Positions 27,201 through 36,099 of a DNA stretch of 64,000 bases are shown here, piece by piece (the stretch's first letter is position 1; each line of letters opens with the position of its first letter). The stretch is from an uncultured Eubacteriales bacterium (GTDB lineage Bacteria > Bacillota > Clostridia > Christensenellales > Aristaeellaceae): NCBI GenBank assembly GCA_900550955.1, contig URUF01000006.1:22856-86855 (forward strand). The letters run 5' to 3'. Made by a program: the position numbers and the translations under genes. The notes under the pieces are model-generated. The model was given only the letters and a program-made list of their open reading frames with translations, did no database searches and was not told the DNA's origin.

Positions 27201-28502
27201 ATGAGGATTACCATGATCTGCATAGGCTCTACCGGCGATGTGCGGCCCTATATCGTCTTGGGCCGGGAGCTCAAGGCCCGCGGTCACGATATCGCCATCT
27301 GCGCCTTTTCCGATTTTGAGGCCGCCGTGCTCAAGGAGGGCTTCCGCTTTAAGCCCATCTCTGGCGATGTGAAAAAGCTCATGTCCCATCTCATGAGCGG
27401 CGCCAACGGCGTGGGCTTTCTAAAGCAGGTGCGCGACGGCATGAAGGATATCCTTGAGCCCTTTCTGGCCGGCCTGGAAGCCGCCTGCGACGATGCGGAG
27501 GCGATCATCGCCACCTATTTTGGCCAGGTGTTCCAGTCCCTGGCGGAGGTGCGCCATGTTCCCTATATCCAAACGCAGTATTTCCCCATGGATCAAAACC
27601 CCGCCGCGCCCATTGCCTCGGCGCCGGGCCAGCACGCTGGCAAGGCGTGGAACCTTGCCAGCTACCAGCTTGGTCATCTGCTGGTCAGCACGCTGGAAAA
27701 ATATTACCTGGCCGATTGGCGCGCCGCGCGCGGCATGAGCCCCCGCAAGCTTGAGGCCACGCCCACCTATGAGCTCAACGGCCACACCATTCCCGTGCTT
27801 TACGCCATAAGCCCGCTCGTCATGCCCCGTCCCGCCCGTTGGGGCGAAAACATCCACATGACCGGCTACTGGCTAGATGGCCAGGCGGCAAGCAATTTCC
27901 GGCCCGAGCCTGAACTGGAAGCCTTTCTAAGCGCCGGGGAAGCGCCCATCTACATCGGCTTTGGCTCCATGACCAGCGGCGACATGGGCGCTACGCTGGC
28001 TATCGTTTTGGAAGCCGTGCGCCAAAGCGGCGTGCGCGCCGTGCTCTCCACCGGCTGGGGCGGCGTGGATATTCCCCCGCGCGAGGATATCTATGTGGCG
28101 GATTTTGTGCCCCACGACTGGCTGTTCCGGCGCGTAAGCGCCGTGGTGCATCACGGCGGCGCGGGCACAACGGCGGCCGGCATCGTGGCTGGAAAGCCCA
28201 CGCTGGTCATCCCCTTTGGCGGCGACCAGCCCTTCTGGGGCGAGCGCGTAAAGGCCCTGGGCATTGGGCCCAAGCCGCTTCCGCGCGATAAGCTCACCGT
28301 GGCGCGCCTAAGCAAGGCCATCGCCCAGCTTACCCAAACCAAAAAATACCGCGTCGCCGCCCGGGAGCTCGGCGAACGCCTGCGCATGGAAAACGGCGCG
28401 GAAATCGCCGCCAACATCATCGAGCACGAGCTGCGCAAGTGGCTGCGCGAGGAGGGGCTGGAGCCCGTCCTTGTGCCCGCAGCGCAAAGCGCATCCCTAT
28501 AA
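27201..28502 (+). CDS. UGT-like glycosyltransferase (GT1/MGT family)
   Basis: Cytosolic or membrane-peripheral glycosyltransferase of 433 residues with the two-Rossmann GT-B fold. The N-terminus IGSTGDVRPYIVLGRELKARGHD is typical of sterol and macrolide glucosyltransferases. The C-terminal donor-binding block HHGGAGTTAAGIVAGKP followed by PFGGDQPFWGERV contains the conserved His, Gly-rich loop and Asp-Gln pair. Acceptors in this group are lipids, sterols or natural products; a bacterial diacylglycerol or polyketide are options. AGGGGG lies ten bases before the ATG. feoA starts 27 bases after it without an evident separate promoter. Confidence 0.88.
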   Translation: MRITMICIGSTGDVRPYIVLGRELKARGHDIAICAFSDFEAAVLKEGFRFKPISGDVKKLMSHLMSGANGVGFLKQVRDGMKDILEPFLAGLEAACDDAEAIIATYFGQVFQSLAEVRHVPYIQTQYFPMDQNPAAPIASAPGQHAGKAWNLASYQLGHLLVSTLEKYYLADWRAARGMSPRKLEATPTYELNGHTIPVLYAISPLVMPRPARWGENIHMTGYWLDGQAASNFRPEPELEAFLSAGEAPIYIGFGSMTSGDMGATLAIVLEAVRQSGVRAVLSTGWGGVDIPPREDIYVADFVPHDWLFRRVSAVVHHGGAGTTAAGIVAGKPTLVIPFGGDQPFWGERVKALGIGPKPLPRDKLTVARLSKAIAQLTQTKKYRVAARELGERLRMENGAEIAANIIEHELRKWLREEGLEPVLVPAAQSASL

Positions 28503-28529
28503 GCCATTTTGGGAAAGGAAGATCCAATC

Positions 28530-28760
28530 ATGAGCGTTTCGCGTACCCTGGCGGACCTCAAGCCCGGAGAAAGCGGCGTGGTAAGCACCGTAGGCGGCGA
28601 GGACGCCCTGCACCGTCATCTTTTGGACATGGGCATCACGCCCGGCGTAAAAGTTCTCCTGCAAAAAACCGCCCCCATGGGCGATCCTGTGGAAATCCAT
28701 CTGCGCGGCTATGCCCTTACCCTGCGTTTGGAGGACGCGCGCAAAATTGGCCTGGCCTAA
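28530..28760 (+). CDS. feoA: FeoA domain protein
   Basis: SH3-like cytosolic protein of 76 residues that supports ferrous iron uptake by FeoB. It has the usual LADLKPGESG start, the DMGITPGVKV core and the MGDPVEIHLRGYALTLR end. GGAAAGGAAG precedes the ATG. feoB follows 38 bases later. Confidence 0.93.
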   Translation: MSVSRTLADLKPGESGVVSTVGGEDALHRHLLDMGITPGVKVLLQKTAPMGDPVEIHLRGYALTLRLEDARKIGLA

Positions 28761-28798
28761 GGCATTCTACATTCATAACGGAAAAGAGCGATCTTTGC

Positions 28799-30904
28799 AT
28801 GCGCTATACCTTTGCTTTGGCAGGAAATCAGAACAGCGGCAAAACCACCCTCTTTAATCAGCTTACGGGCAGCAACCAGCATGTGGGCAACTGGCCCGGC
28901 GTAACGGTGGAGCAAAAAACGGGCACCATGCTGCACCATCACCATGGTTCGCAAACCCATATCGGCCTTTCCTGGCGCGGCAAGCGTGCGGAAAGCAAAA
29001 CCGGCGGCGTGCCCGAGGAGGATTCCGACGTAACCATCGTCGATCTGCCCGGCATCTACTCCCTAAGCCCCTATTCGCTGGAGGAGATCGTAAGCCGCAA
29101 CTACATCGTGCGCGACAAGCCCGATGTGGTGATTAACATTGTGGATGCCACCAACCTGGAGCGCAACCTCTACCTGACATTGCAGCTTTTGCAGCTGGGC
29201 CGCCCGGTGGTGATAGCCCTGAACATGATGGACGAGGTGCGCAGCCACGGCGACGCGATCGATATCAAGGGCCTGGAAAAGGGCCTGGGCGTGCCGGTGA
29301 TCGCCATATGCGCGCGCAAAGGCGAGGGCCTGGACGAGCTGGTGCGCCGCACCATGCAGGTGGCTGAATGCAGGCAGCTGCCCAGCAAGCTGGATATCTG
29401 CAGCGGCGCGGCGCACAAGGCGCTGCACGCCATCCAGCACCTGGTGGAGCAGCCCGCCATGGCGCACGGCATTATGCCGCGCTACGCCGCCACCAAGCTT
29501 TTCGAGGGCGACGAGCCCATGCTTGAGGAGCTTGAGCTGGGCGAGGATACCAAGCACATTATAGAGGAAATCCTATCTGCCATGGAGCGGGAGGTGGGCA
29601 TGGAACGCGCCGCCGTCATGGCGGACACCCGTTATACCTTTATTGAAAAGCTGCTTTCCACCTGCTATACCCGTGGCAGCGCCGAAGGCGATACCCTGAC
29701 CGACAGAATCGATAACGTGCTCACCCACCCTGTGCTGGCCATCCCCGTGTTTTTGGCCATGATGCTGCTTGTGTTCTACATCACCTTCGGGCCGCTGGGC
29801 ACATGGATAGCGGACGGCTTTTCCGCCCTGGTGGATAACGGCATAGACCTGCTCTCCGGCGCTTTGGCAGGCTGGGGCGTAGCCGGATGGGGGCGGGATT
29901 TGCTGATTAACGGCGTATGCACAGGGGTAGGGAGCGTGCTTTCCTTCCTGCCTACCATTCTAATTTTGTTCCTGCTGCTTTCCATCCTGGAGGACAGCGG
30001 CTACATGGCGCGCGCCGCCTTCCTGATGGACCGCCCGCTGCGCAAGCTGGGCCTGAACGGCCGCAGCTTCATCCCCATGATGATGGGCTTTGGCTGCACT
30101 GTGCCCGCGGTAATGAGCGCCCGCAGCATGAACACCCAGCGCGACCGCCGCTTTACCATTATGCTCACGCCCTTTATGAGCTGCGGCGCGAAGGTGCCTA
30201 TTTATGCGCTGTTCACGCGCGCGTTTTTCCCCGGCAACCAGGTGCTGGTAATGAGCGCCTTTTACCTTACGGGCATCGTGGTGGCCATTTGTTCGGGGCT
30301 TGTGCTCAAGCGCACGGTTTTCCATGGCGACGCCGCGCCCTTCATTATGGAGCTGCCCAGCTACCGCCTGCCCACCCCCGCCAATGTGGCCCGGCAGATG
30401 TGGGATAAGGCCAAGGATTTTCTCAAGCGCGCGTTTACGGTCATCTTCCTGGCAACGCTGGTAGTGTGGTTTTTGCAAAGCTTCACCTTCAGCCTTGCCC
30501 CCGCGCAGGACGTGGCGCACAGCATGCTTGGCGTAATCGCCGGCTTCATCGCGCCCGTGTTCCGCCCGGCGGGCTTCGGCTCGGTGGAGGCCTCCACGGC
30601 GGTGCTTACCGGCGTAATGGCCAAGGAAAGCGTGGTGAGCACCCTGGCCGTACTGGCCGGCGTGGATGCTGAAAGCGCCCAAATGCTCAGCTCGCTGCAA
30701 AGCATCTTCCCAAGCACGCTGGCGGCGGTTTCGTTCCTGGTGTTCGTGCTGCTTTATATGCCCTGCGTGGCCGCCTTCGCCGCCATGCGGCGCGAAATGG
30801 AAAGCGGCCGCTGGGCCGTGGGCGCAGTGGCGGCGCAAACGGGGCTTGCCTGGCTGCTGGCCACGCTGGTATTCCAGCTGGGCCGCCTGCTGGGCTTGGG
30901 CTAA
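28799..30904 (+). CDS. feoB: Ferrous iron transporter FeoB
   Basis: Main Fe2+ importer of anaerobes, 701 residues. The N-terminal GTPase has G1 GNQNSGKTT (9-17), the T of the PGVTVE switch, G3 DLPG and G4 NMMD. A helical linker follows and then two Gate domains and a Nucleoside-recognition-like core, including SGYMARAAFLMDR, GFGCTVPAVMSAR and FMSCGAKVPIYALF with the conserved Cys residues. The start used gives the standard FALAGNQNSGKTT N-terminus. A long in-frame extension upstream runs through feoA and is not real. It is followed by the Cys-rich FeoB-associated protein. Confidence 0.96.
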   Translation: MRYTFALAGNQNSGKTTLFNQLTGSNQHVGNWPGVTVEQKTGTMLHHHHGSQTHIGLSWRGKRAESKTGGVPEEDSDVTIVDLPGIYSLSPYSLEEIVSRNYIVRDKPDVVINIVDATNLERNLYLTLQLLQLGRPVVIALNMMDEVRSHGDAIDIKGLEKGLGVPVIAICARKGEGLDELVRRTMQVAECRQLPSKLDICSGAAHKALHAIQHLVEQPAMAHGIMPRYAATKLFEGDEPMLEELELGEDTKHIIEEILSAMEREVGMERAAVMADTRYTFIEKLLSTCYTRGSAEGDTLTDRIDNVLTHPVLAIPVFLAMMLLVFYITFGPLGTWIADGFSALVDNGIDLLSGALAGWGVAGWGRDLLINGVCTGVGSVLSFLPTILILFLLLSILEDSGYMARAAFLMDRPLRKLGLNGRSFIPMMMGFGCTVPAVMSARSMNTQRDRRFTIMLTPFMSCGAKVPIYALFTRAFFPGNQVLVMSAFYLTGIVVAICSGLVLKRTVFHGDAAPFIMELPSYRLPTPANVARQMWDKAKDFLKRAFTVIFLATLVVWFLQSFTFSLAPAQDVAHSMLGVIAGFIAPVFRPAGFGSVEASTAVLTGVMAKESVVSTLAVLAGVDAESAQMLSSLQSIFPSTLAAVSFLVFVLLYMPCVAAFAAMRREMESGRWAVGAVAAQTGLAWLLATLVFQLGRLLGLG

Positions 30905-30928
30905 GCCCTTGGAAAGGAGCCCATTCCC

Positions 30929-31117
30929 TTGCTTGCACAGGTTTTAAACGTGTTGATTCCCGCCGTGGTGATTGGCTACGGCCTTTTCCTGCTCATGCGC
31001 ATGCTGCGCGGCCGCGGCAGGCGCTGCGGATGCGGGGGCTGCTCGGGCTGCCCCATGGCGGGCAGCTGCGCGGAGCTTACACACATGAAACAAAAAGGGG
31101 ATATGTCCGATGATTGA
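30929..31117 (+). CDS. FeoB-associated Cys-rich membrane protein
   Basis: Protein of 62 residues with one membrane helix (about 7-25), a basic segment, then a cluster of five cysteines within CGCGGCSGCPMAGSC and a short charged tail. Such proteins follow feoB in many Clostridia and may be FeoC-like; a metal-handling role is inferred. It starts with TTG; AAGGAG lies nine bases upstream and no ATG fits. The end overlaps nrdG by eight bases. Confidence 0.85.
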   Translation: MLAQVLNVLIPAVVIGYGLFLLMRMLRGRGRRCGCGGCSGCPMAGSCAELTHMKQKGDMSDD

Positions 31118-31637
31118 AACGCCTGTTTCCATGCGCTTATATGGCCTTGTGACCGATTCCATCGTGGATGGCCCAGGCTTTCGCACGGCCATTTTCACGC
31201 AGGGCTGCCCGCATCACTGCGAGGGCTGCCACAACCCCAACAGCCATGCCTTTGACGCGGGAACCGAATGGACGCTTGACGATATTGAAAAGAAGTTTAC
31301 CGGGAACCCTCTGCTGGACGGCATTACCCTCAGCGGCGGCGAGCCCTTTGCCCAACCCGCCGCCTGCTGGGAGCTGGCGCGGCGCGCGCATGCAAAGGGG
31401 CTTACGGTATGGGTGTATTCCGGCTACACCTATGAAAAGCTGTGCGATATGGCGCAGGCCGACGAGGCCGTGGCCGCCCTGCTTAGCGAGGCCGACGTGC
31501 TGGTGGACGGGCCCTTTGTGCTCAAGGAGCGCTCGCTGGAATTGAACTTTTGCGGCAGCCGCAACCAACGGCTGATCGACCTGAAGAAAACGCGCGCACA
31601 GAACGCGGTTGTTCTGTACGCGCCTCAGGAGTGGTAA
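31110..31637 (+). CDS. nrdG: Anaerobic ribonucleotide reductase activating protein
   Basis: Radical SAM enzyme that makes the glycyl radical on NrdD, needed for deoxynucleotide synthesis without oxygen. The 175-residue protein has the CxxxCxxC cluster motif (C33, C37, C40) after VDGPGFRTAIFTQG and the LSGGEPFAQP block that binds SAM. nrdD is not in the window. The start lies inside the end of the Cys-rich protein gene, with AAGGGG upstream. Its position next to iron uptake fits its Fe-S requirement. Confidence 0.94.
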   Translation: MIETPVSMRLYGLVTDSIVDGPGFRTAIFTQGCPHHCEGCHNPNSHAFDAGTEWTLDDIEKKFTGNPLLDGITLSGGEPFAQPAACWELARRAHAKGLTVWVYSGYTYEKLCDMAQADEAVAALLSEADVLVDGPFVLKERSLELNFCGSRNQRLIDLKKTRAQNAVVLYAPQEW

Positions 31638-31640
31638 TGC

Positions 31641-32621
31641 ATGAAGGTAGCGCTATTGGCCACGGGCGGCACCATTGCCTGCACGCCCGGTCCAAACGGG
31701 CTTGCGCCTACCCTGCGCGCCTGCGGCCTGCTTGAAGCCATCGGCGGCGCGCTGCCCTGCGAGGTTGAACCCAGGGATGTATTCCTGATGGATTCCAGTA
31801 ACATGCAGCCGGAGGAATGGTGCGTGCTGGCCCGCGCCGTGAACGACGCGCTTGTCGCCTGCGACGGCGTGGTCATCACCCACGGCACCGATACCATGGC
31901 TTACACAGCCGCCGCGCTCTCCTTCATGCTGGCGGGCGCGGGCAAGCCGGTTATTCTAACGGGTTCGCAGCTGCCGCTCTCCCATCCGCTTACGGACGCC
32001 CGGCTAAACCTGCTGCGCGCGTTCACCGCGGCCATGGCGGGCGTGCCCGGCGTATACGTCTGCTTTGGCGACCGCCTCATTTCCGGCGTGCGCTGCGTAA
32101 AAACGCATACCACCTCCATGGACGCCTTCTCCAGCGTGAATGCGCCCATGGCGGGCCATTTTGACGTGGACGGCGTGCACTTCACCCATCCCCAGCCCTA
32201 CCTGCCCCTGCATGCGCACGAGCCTTACCGCCTGCGCGACGGCATTGACCCGCGCGTGTTCCTGCTCAAGCTGGTTCCCGGCACCTCGCCGGATGTGCTC
32301 CGCTTCGTGCAGAGCGCGGGCTATCGCGGCCTGGTGATCGAGGCGTTTGGCCTGGGCGGGCTGCATTACATCCGCCGCAACCTGGTGCGCGCCATGCAGG
32401 AGCTGGGGGAAAGCGGGGTGCAGGTGCTGGTGGTAAGCCAATGCCTGTACGAAAAAGCCGACCTCAGCATTTACGAGGTCGGCAGGGGCCTTCTGCGGGA
32501 GTATGTGCGCAGCGGCCGGGATATGACCACCGAGGCCGCCGTATGCAAAATGATGTGGGCCCTTGGGCAGGAAACCCCAAGCGAATGGCTGTGCCACCGG
32601 CTGGTGGGCGAATACCGTTAA
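31641..32621 (+). CDS. Asparaginase (type I-like, cytosolic)
   Basis: Hydrolyses L-asparagine to aspartate and ammonia. The 326-residue protein has the first catalytic Thr in ATGGTIAC (T11), the second in VVITHGTDTM (T83 with D84) and the Lys of VKTHTTSMD. There is no signal peptide, so it is a cytosolic AnsA-type enzyme. AGGAG lies ten bases before the ATG, four bases after nrdG. Its TAA stop overlaps the stop of the convergent gene in a shared TTAA. Confidence 0.92.
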   Translation: MKVALLATGGTIACTPGPNGLAPTLRACGLLEAIGGALPCEVEPRDVFLMDSSNMQPEEWCVLARAVNDALVACDGVVITHGTDTMAYTAAALSFMLAGAGKPVILTGSQLPLSHPLTDARLNLLRAFTAAMAGVPGVYVCFGDRLISGVRCVKTHTTSMDAFSSVNAPMAGHFDVDGVHFTHPQPYLPLHAHEPYRLRDGIDPRVFLLKLVPGTSPDVLRFVQSAGYRGLVIEAFGLGGLHYIRRNLVRAMQELGESGVQVLVVSQCLYEKADLSIYEVGRGLLREYVRSGRDMTTEAAVCKMMWALGQETPSEWLCHRLVGEYR

Positions 32622-33841
32622 GGCTGTTCCTCCGATGGCTGATACACGGTTTGCCCCACGCCAATGAGCGAGGAAACCGTTCGTACAAATTTTTTGTTCT
32701 TCCAGGTGGCAAGCTGATTGAGCATGCGGCCCCGGAACACCAGCGCCATGGTATTGCCCCCATCCAGGTTGAGCGCCTCCTGAACGCCCCGCGCCTTAAG
32801 CATGCGCGTGAGGCGAATCAATCCCGTGCCCTCGCTTGAGTCCATGCGGCCCAGCACGCTCAGCAGCAAATAATGCCCCGGATCGTACATCCCCAGCGCC
32901 TGGCGCGGGGATTTTGTTTCATACCAGCCCTCCAGCACCATGGAATCCATCTCGCCGTCCTTCACCAGCACCGGGCCAAAGCAGTATACGTTTACCGCGC
33001 CCTTATCCACCAGCTCCTGCGCGGTTATCTCGGCGCAGCGGTAGGCAATCAGGCTGCCGTCGGCAAACTGGGCCATCATATCCAGGTTAGGCAGGTTGTG
33101 CAGGCGCTTTGAGTACGTCTGATCGCCAAGCAACTCGCCATCGCGGATCACGATGCCCACCTTTTCCTTTTGATACATGCGGTGGCCGTAAAAATCATCC
33201 GAGAATCCCAGCACATATCCGCTATCCGTGGCCATGTCATACGGGTAGCGAAAACGCGTACCCGGCCTTTCCGGGTTGTTTTCCATGGTCAGCAGCTTTT
33301 CCTGCCCGCGCAGGCGGATATCGGTTTCAAACCATTCCAGGGGGATGCTCTCGTCCTCCCGTTTGAGAATGGTAATTTGCAAATCGCGCGTGAGATAGGC
33401 CCAGAAGCCGCCCTCGTCATCCTCGTACCAAAACTCGCCCGCCTGCGCCAGGTAGCCCTCCGCGTCGCGTTCAGGCCAGGCGATCTCCGGCAGTACGGGC
33501 GCGGCCAGCACCGTGTCAAAGCAGCCCGCCGCGTCCTCTGCATACAGGCGCTGGGCTGTTGCGGCGTCCAAAACACCGCTTGCATCCAAGCCGTTGGCCT
33601 TCTGGAAGCGCTTGAGTGCCTTTTGTACCTCGCTGCTAAAGCTGTCGTTAAGCTTGGAGGTATTCATATACCCAAGCTCAAACAGGCGCTGCTTCATCAA
33701 AAGCACATCTTCGCCCTTGTCGCCCTTTTGTAGTACGGCTTCAGCCTGCGCAGCCGCGGCCATGCCCGGCAAAAGGGCTATGCAAAGCATCATCAGCACA
33801 ACCAGCGCGGCCTTTTTATATGTCCAGCAACCTTTTTGCAT
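32618..33841 (-). CDS. Secreted peptidoglycan-binding phosphodiester glycosidase-like protein
   Basis: Exported protein of 407 residues. A signal peptide (about 1-30, ending in AAAAQA) is followed by a PG_binding_1 domain (about 33-98, with LKRFQKANGLDASGVLD) and a C-terminal NAGPA (phosphodiester glycosidase) domain (about 230-400), with the end block ALNLDGGNTMALVFRG. Such proteins cleave or modify cell-wall or exopolysaccharide phosphodiesters; the substrate is unknown. The ATG at 33841 has GGTGA upstream. The predicted promoter excludes any start above about 33870. Confidence 0.85.
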   Translation of the reverse strand: MQKGCWTYKKAALVVLMMLCIALLPGMAAAAQAEAVLQKGDKGEDVLLMKQRLFELGYMNTSKLNDSFSSEVQKALKRFQKANGLDASGVLDAATAQRLYAEDAAGCFDTVLAAPVLPEIAWPERDAEGYLAQAGEFWYEDDEGGFWAYLTRDLQITILKREDESIPLEWFETDIRLRGQEKLLTMENNPERPGTRFRYPYDMATDSGYVLGFSDDFYGHRMYQKEKVGIVIRDGELLGDQTYSKRLHNLPNLDMMAQFADGSLIAYRCAEITAQELVDKGAVNVYCFGPVLVKDGEMDSMVLEGWYETKSPRQALGMYDPGHYLLLSVLGRMDSSEGTGLIRLTRMLKARGVQEALNLDGGNTMALVFRGRMLNQLATWKNKKFVRTVSSLIGVGQTVYQPSEEQP

Positions 33842-33877
33842 GAAACTTTTCACCCATCCATCCGTTTTTTCGTGTAC

Positions 33878-33906
33878 ACTATACCATTTTCCTCCCAAGG
33901 TGACAA
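33878..33906 (-). promoter_or_regulatory. Sigma-A promoter of the NAGPA-domain gene
   Basis: On the minus strand TTGTCA and TATAGT are separated by 17 bases. Its -35 lies 13 bases from the -35 of the divergent YcaQ-like gene. Confidence 0.7.
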
Positions 33907-33919
33907 GCCTTTTTTACAG

Positions 33920-33949
33920 TTGACGAACGCTTGTTCTGTGTGCTATGCT
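33920..33949 (+). promoter_or_regulatory. Sigma-A promoter of the YcaQ-like gene
   Basis: TTGACG and TATGCT are separated by 18 bases with TGC forming an extended -10. The in-frame ATG at 33945 overlaps the -10 and cannot be used. Confidence 0.6.
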
Positions 33950-33980
33950 GAAGGGGATTGATAGGACGGGGGCCGGACGT

Positions 33981-35162
33981 ATGGTTACAATCCCAAAGGC
34001 GCAGGCGTGCCGCTTTCTAATGGAACGGCATGGCCTGATGGGCGCGCGGCGCCTCCGCGGAAGCGCAGGCGTGCTGGAATACGTGCGTCAGGTGGGCTGC
34101 GTGCAGTATGACCCTGTGGACGTATGCGGCAAAAGCCATGAGCTAGCGCTTTTGGCGCGCGTGCACGGCTTTTCCAAGCCCATGCTGGAGGAGCTTTTGT
34201 ATGGCCGCCGCCTGCTTTTGGACGCCTTTGACAAAAACATGTGCCTTATGCTTACGCAGGACTGGCCCTGCATGGCGTTTGTGCGGCGGGGCTTCCAGCA
34301 GCGCACGCGCTCCAGCGAGGCTGTGGAGCCGCTGATCCCCGATATTTTGAAGCTTGTGCACGAGCGCGGCTGCCTAAGCGCGCAGGAGCTAAACCTGCCC
34401 CAAAAGACGGACTGGTACTGGAGCGCGGCCTCCCTGGGCCGCGCCGCGCTGGAAACGCTGTATTTTCGCGGCGAGCTTGTGGTGCACCATAAAACCGGCA
34501 CGATAAAAAGCTATGCGCTGGCGCGGGATTGCCTGCCCCAGGCGCTTTTGGACGCGCCCGACCCTTTTCCCACCGCGGCGCACAGGCAAAAGTGGCAGGT
34601 AAAGCGCCGTATTGGCGCGGTAGGCCTTATGTGGAACGCGCCAAGCGACGCCTGGCTGGGTGTGGAGGGGCTTACCGCGCAGGCGCGCGAGGAGGCTTTC
34701 GCAGCCCTTGAAAGGGAGGGCGCGATTACCGCCGTGAACGTGGAGGGCGTTACACGGCCGCTATACCTGCTTTCCGGGGAAGCGGACAGGCTTGGGCGCT
34801 GCTCCATGCCCATGGAAAAACAGGCGCGCCTGCTGGCCCCTCTGGACTGCCTCCTGTGGGACCGCAGGCTGATTGCCGCGCTGTTTCATTACCTGTATAA
34901 ATGGGAAATCTACACGCCCGAGGCGCAGCGGCGCTACGGCTACTACGTGCTGCCCGTCATATACGGCGACCGCTTTGCCGGACGTATCGAGCCCGCATGC
35001 GACCGCCGCGAGGGCGTGCTGCGTGTGAAGCGCTTTTGGCCCGAAGCGGATTTTCACGTGACAAACCGCTTTTTATGGGCGCTTGAGGACGAGTTGCAGC
35101 TTCTTAGGCGGTATCACGGGCTTGAGCGCATCGTTTGGGAGGAGGGCTGGCTTATTCTCTAG
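33981..35162 (+). CDS. YcaQ-type winged-helix protein (putative interstrand crosslink glycosylase)
   Basis: Cytosolic protein of 393 residues in the HTH_42/YcaQ family; characterised members (YcaQ, AlkX) unhook DNA interstrand crosslinks. The N-terminal GARRLRG and VGCVQYDPVDVCGKSHELAL region is family-typical, and the catalytic-type Gln is present in CVQYDP (the QxQ/QxD motif region). The C-terminal half has the conserved LLAPLDCLLWDR and GRIEPACDRR blocks. The ATG is preceded by a G-rich stretch. It is followed by the receiver-like gene with its own promoter. Confidence 0.82.
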   Translation: MVTIPKAQACRFLMERHGLMGARRLRGSAGVLEYVRQVGCVQYDPVDVCGKSHELALLARVHGFSKPMLEELLYGRRLLLDAFDKNMCLMLTQDWPCMAFVRRGFQQRTRSSEAVEPLIPDILKLVHERGCLSAQELNLPQKTDWYWSAASLGRAALETLYFRGELVVHHKTGTIKSYALARDCLPQALLDAPDPFPTAAHRQKWQVKRRIGAVGLMWNAPSDAWLGVEGLTAQAREEAFAALEREGAITAVNVEGVTRPLYLLSGEADRLGRCSMPMEKQARLLAPLDCLLWDRRLIAALFHYLYKWEIYTPEAQRRYGYYVLPVIYGDRFAGRIEPACDRREGVLRVKRFWPEADFHVTNRFLWALEDELQLLRRYHGLERIVWEEGWLIL

Positions 35163-35189
35163 GCGTATAGCTGCAAATTTCCCCAGCCA

Positions 35190-35218
35190 TTGAAATTTGC
35201 CTAACGTCATTGTATAAT
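35190..35218 (+). promoter_or_regulatory. Sigma-A promoter of the receiver-like gene
   Basis: TTGAAA and a perfect TATAAT are separated by 17 bases, about 40 bases before the GTG start. Confidence 0.75.
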
Positions 35219-35255
35219 GATTGTGACCTATTGACCATAATACGGAGGTAAATGC

Positions 35256-36071
35256 GTGTACAGGCTTTTGATTGTAACAGATGAGCAGCGCGTGAAGGAT
35301 ATGTTTTCCTCCATGGAGGGCTGGGAAGCCATGGGCATTAAGCCTCCAAGGCTGCGCTCCAGCGTGGAGGAGGCCGTGGAGTGCATGCACAAGCACCCCA
35401 TCGACGCTATCGCCATGGATGACGCGCCCGCCTTTGAGGCGCTGTACGCCTATCTGGACGAGCACTATCCCGATATGCCTATCTTCCAGATCGAGCGCAC
35501 AGCACAGGAGCAGCTTCAAACCGTGCGGGAGGCATCCAGCCTGCTCACCCGCCTGAAAGCGGATGATTCCAACGATGAGTATGACGATACGCACAAGCTG
35601 GATTTGCAGCGCGAGCGCTGGCTGCGCAAGGTGATCGGCGGATTGATCCCCACGGCGGGGGATTTGGCCCGGCAGCTGCGCCTGTACCGCTGCGACACGC
35701 GGCTGGGCGTGCCCTGCGTACTGGCCCGCCTTGGCCTGTCGGTAGACGATTCCTTCCTGGCTGACCGCTGGCACTATGGCAGCGAGCGGCTGGAAATCGC
35801 CTTGCGCAACTTTTTTGGCCGCGAGCACGGCGGTATGCGCATCCATGTGGCCGTGGTTTCGCAGGAGGAGGTGCGCGTGCTATGCTATCCCCTAAGCCTG
35901 GAGGACGGCGTAAGCGAAAACGCCGCCTATGAATACATCCAGGAAACGGTCGATCAAATCCAGCATTATCTGGGGCTTTCGCTCAAGGTGCTGGAAACGC
36001 GCCGCCTGCCCGGTTTGGAGGCCTTTGCGGCGGATGGCGGCAATCCGTACGCGCCCTCCGGCATAGTGTAA
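35256..36071 (+). CDS. Orphan receiver-like protein with unknown C-terminal domain
   Basis: Protein of 271 residues. The first 100 residues look like a response-regulator receiver (YRLLIVTDEQ start and a DAIAMDD strand) but the phosphorylation site region is diverged. The rest is an unrecognised alpha/beta region (about 120-270) that does not look like a helix-turn-helix, so DNA binding cannot be claimed. GTG start; GGAGGT lies six bases upstream. The SPFH/zinc-ribbon gene follows 28 bases later and may be cotranscribed. No histidine kinase is nearby. Confidence 0.6.
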   Translation: MYRLLIVTDEQRVKDMFSSMEGWEAMGIKPPRLRSSVEEAVECMHKHPIDAIAMDDAPAFEALYAYLDEHYPDMPIFQIERTAQEQLQTVREASSLLTRLKADDSNDEYDDTHKLDLQRERWLRKVIGGLIPTAGDLARQLRLYRCDTRLGVPCVLARLGLSVDDSFLADRWHYGSERLEIALRNFFGREHGGMRIHVAVVSQEEVRVLCYPLSLEDGVSENAAYEYIQETVDQIQHYLGLSLKVLETRRLPGLEAFAADGGNPYAPSGIV

Positions 36072-36099
36072 AACGAAAGCGGTTTGAAAGGAGTATCAT

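Noticed and set aside
28439..28798. N-terminal extension of FeoB
   Set aside because: It overlaps feoA in another frame; the FeoB GTPase starts normally at 28799.
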